DNA from: Lysobacter sp. ISL-50
GTDB taxonomy: Bacteria > Pseudomonadota > Gammaproteobacteria > Xanthomonadales > Xanthomonadaceae
Direction: 5' to 3'
Assembly: GCF_018612875.1 (NCBI RefSeq)
Contig: NZ_JAGGRI010000019.1
Coordinates: forward strand, 40,940-104,939
Length of the DNA: 64,000 nt
Part shown: positions 62,814 to 64,000 of the stretch, one piece after another
Layout: each line of letters starts with the position of its first letter
Numbering within the stretch: the stretch's first letter is position 1
Notes under the pieces: model-generated
The model's input: the letters and a program-made list of their open reading frames with translations, nothing else
Databases searched by the model: none
What the model was told of the DNA's origin: nothing
Position numbers and translations under genes: made by a program

Positions 62814-62932
62814 GCGCGGCGCGTGCCGGCGCGGGGCTTCGGCGATCGCGCGTTAAGGCAAGCCACGACCGGCGCCGCGCTTTTCGCGCGCGGCGCTTGT
62901 CGCCAAGGGCGCGCAGCGGCTAGCCTGCGCGC

Positions 62933-63670
62933 ATGAACGAGCCCACCAAGACCCCGGTCAGACTCCTCGTCCACGGCGCTTCCGGGCGCATGGGCCAGGC
63001 TTTGTTGCGATTGGCCGCCGAGCGCGCCGATCTGAACGTCGCCGCCGCGTACTCGCGATCCTCGCCGGCGCAGCGGGTGATCGACGGCGTCCCGCATTTC
63101 GCCACCGCCGAGTTGTCCGGTGCGCCCGAGTTCGACGTGGCCATCGACTTCAGCCTGCCGCAGGGCTTCGACCCGGTGCTGGCCTTGTGCGCGCAGCGCG
63201 GCAAGGCGCTGGTGTCGGGCACCACCGGCTTGAGTTCGGCGCAGAACACCGCGATCAACGACGCCGCATCGCGCATCGCGGTGGTGTGGGCGGCCAACTA
63301 CAGCCTGGGCGTGGCGGTGCTGACCGAACTGGTGCGCCGCGCCGCGGCGGCGTTGCCGGGCTGGGATTGCGACGTGATCGAAGCCCATCACACCCGCAAG
63401 CTCGACGCGCCGTCCGGCACCGCGCTGCACCTGGGCGCCGCCGCCGCGATCGGCCGCGGCGAAGAACCGCACTACGCCAGCCTGCGCGCCGGCGACATCG
63501 TCGGCGAGCACACGGTCCAGTTCGCCTCGGCCGGCGAGCGGCTGGAGCTGATTCATCGCGCGACCAATCGCGACATCTTCGCCCGCGGCGCGCTCGAAGC
63601 CGCCTTGCGCGTGGCGCACCAGGCGCCCGGCCGCTATGGCCTGGCGGAGCTGATGTTTCCGAATCTGTAA
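62933..63670 (+). CDS. dapB: 4-hydroxy-tetrahydrodipicolinate reductase
   Basis: A 245-residue DapB. The NAD(P)-binding motif VHGASGRMGQALL is at the start, VSGTTGLS and ANYSLGVAVL follow, and the catalytic signature EAHHTRKLDAPSGTAL carries the active-site His and Lys. The loop between the cofactor and substrate domains is slightly short, typical for xanthomonads. It makes tetrahydrodipicolinate for lysine and peptidoglycan. dnaJ-dapB-carA is the usual order in Xanthomonas; here 7.6 kb separate dnaJ and dapB. Confidence 0.96.
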   Translation: MNEPTKTPVRLLVHGASGRMGQALLRLAAERADLNVAAAYSRSSPAQRVIDGVPHFATAELSGAPEFDVAIDFSLPQGFDPVLALCAQRGKALVSGTTGLSSAQNTAINDAASRIAVVWAANYSLGVAVLTELVRRAAAALPGWDCDVIEAHHTRKLDAPSGTALHLGAAAAIGRGEEPHYASLRAGDIVGEHTVQFASAGERLELIHRATNRDIFARGALEAALRVAHQAPGRYGLAELMFPNL

Positions 63671-63718
63671 CCGCGCATGCCGGTGCATCGGGCTTCTGAC
63701 GGTCGCGGTGATTGGAGT

Positions 63719-63742
63719 CCTTCTCCCGCTCGCGGGAGAAGG
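63719..63742. repeat. Short palindromic repeat CCTTCTCCCGC-TC-GCGGGAGAAGG
   Basis: Perfect 11-base arms with a two-base loop after dapB; third copy of the family at 4873-4894 and 6111-6134. Confidence 0.6.
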
Positions 63743-63883
63743 TGCCCGGAGAGCCTGTCCCCCGAAGGCGGGGACGGATGACGGCCGCTCCAGGCCGGCG
63801 GCTTGCCACAAGCCGCGCGTGAATGTGAACGCCCAGAGGGCATGGCGGGGAGAGGGGGCGCCGTTTGCTGTGGAGCAAGAGCG

Positions 63884-63918
63884 AATCCCCCTTGATCCCC
63901 CTTTTTCAAAGGGGGAAA
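63884..63918. repeat. AATCCCCCTTGATCCCCCTTT hairpin repeat
   Basis: A stem TCCCCCTTT (63896-63904) / AAAGGGGGA (63908-63916) preceded by AATCCCCCTTGA. I have the impression that this word is common between genes in Xanthomonadaceae. No gene is seen from 63671 to the window end. Confidence 0.5.
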
Positions 63919-64000
63919 CAAAGCGGGTTTTCGGAGAGAGTGGAGAGATTTGCAGGGTGGGGGCTTCAAAAAGCGAGCGAATTCGAAGCGGGAAAGCAAC

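Noticed and set aside
63884-63918. Terminator after dapB at 63884-63918
   Set aside because: The hairpin has no T-tract on either strand and looks like a dispersed repeat, not an intrinsic terminator.

Overview
The window reads as a chromosomal piece of a high-GC gammaproteobacterium of the family Xanthomonadaceae (Lysobacterales), most likely Lysobacter. The evidence is the gene order bamE/fur/recN/hrcA/grpE/dnaK/dnaJ/dapB, a lexA-imuA-imuB-dnaE2 SOS cassette, a tmRNA encoding the tag ANDDNYALAA, an effector with a C-terminal region like the Xanthomonadaceae type IV secretion signal, and arrays of an intergenic repeat with the core CATTCCCGCGAACGCGGGAA. The species assignment is inference. 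No rRNA, tRNA, IS element or CRISPR array was seen.

Layout. 1-3063: repeats, an SDR oxidoreductase, a divergent LysR regulator and a second LysR regulator. 3359-5932: a secreted PAN-domain phosphodiesterase-like protein and a small secreted protein. 6170-12640: a DUF1501/DUF1800 pair divergent from a TonB-dependent receptor. 12782-15245: a secreted protein and a RegB/RegA-type redox two-component system. 15349-21653: the SOS mutagenesis operon under a LexA-like operator. 21906-25313: a GbsR/MarR-type regulator and a DCC-thioredoxin/epimerase/DUF4166 operon linked by two matching palindromes. 25314-27366: a tandem repeat array and a RES/Xre toxin-antitoxin pair. 27634-29723: two unassigned envelope proteins.

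30174-37008: a full cobalamin riboswitch followed by the valine distal catabolic operon (mmsA, isobutyryl-CoA dehydrogenase, enoyl-CoA hydratase, HIBYL-CoA hydrolase, mmsB), with queH coupled at its end. 37177-39693: a large secreted protein. 40133-40486: tmRNA, then a small phage-like HTH/membrane module and a CHASE-PAS histidine kinase. 45030-55337: conserved housekeeping block (smpB, ratA, rnfH, bamE, fur, recN, hrcA, grpE, dnaK, dnaJ), with sigma-32-type promoters before grpE and dnaK. 55703-62813: an accessory insertion between dnaJ and dapB, holding a calpain-like cysteine protease with a small secreted partner, a putative interbacterial effector with an overlapping candidate immunity gene, and a transglutaminase-like protein. 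dapB and repeats close the window.

The most unusual points are the B12 riboswitch in front of a valine operon, the paired toxin-like loci between dnaJ and dapB, an intergenic repeat translated inside imuA, and the two matching operators that tie the GbsR-like regulator to an operon of unknown function.
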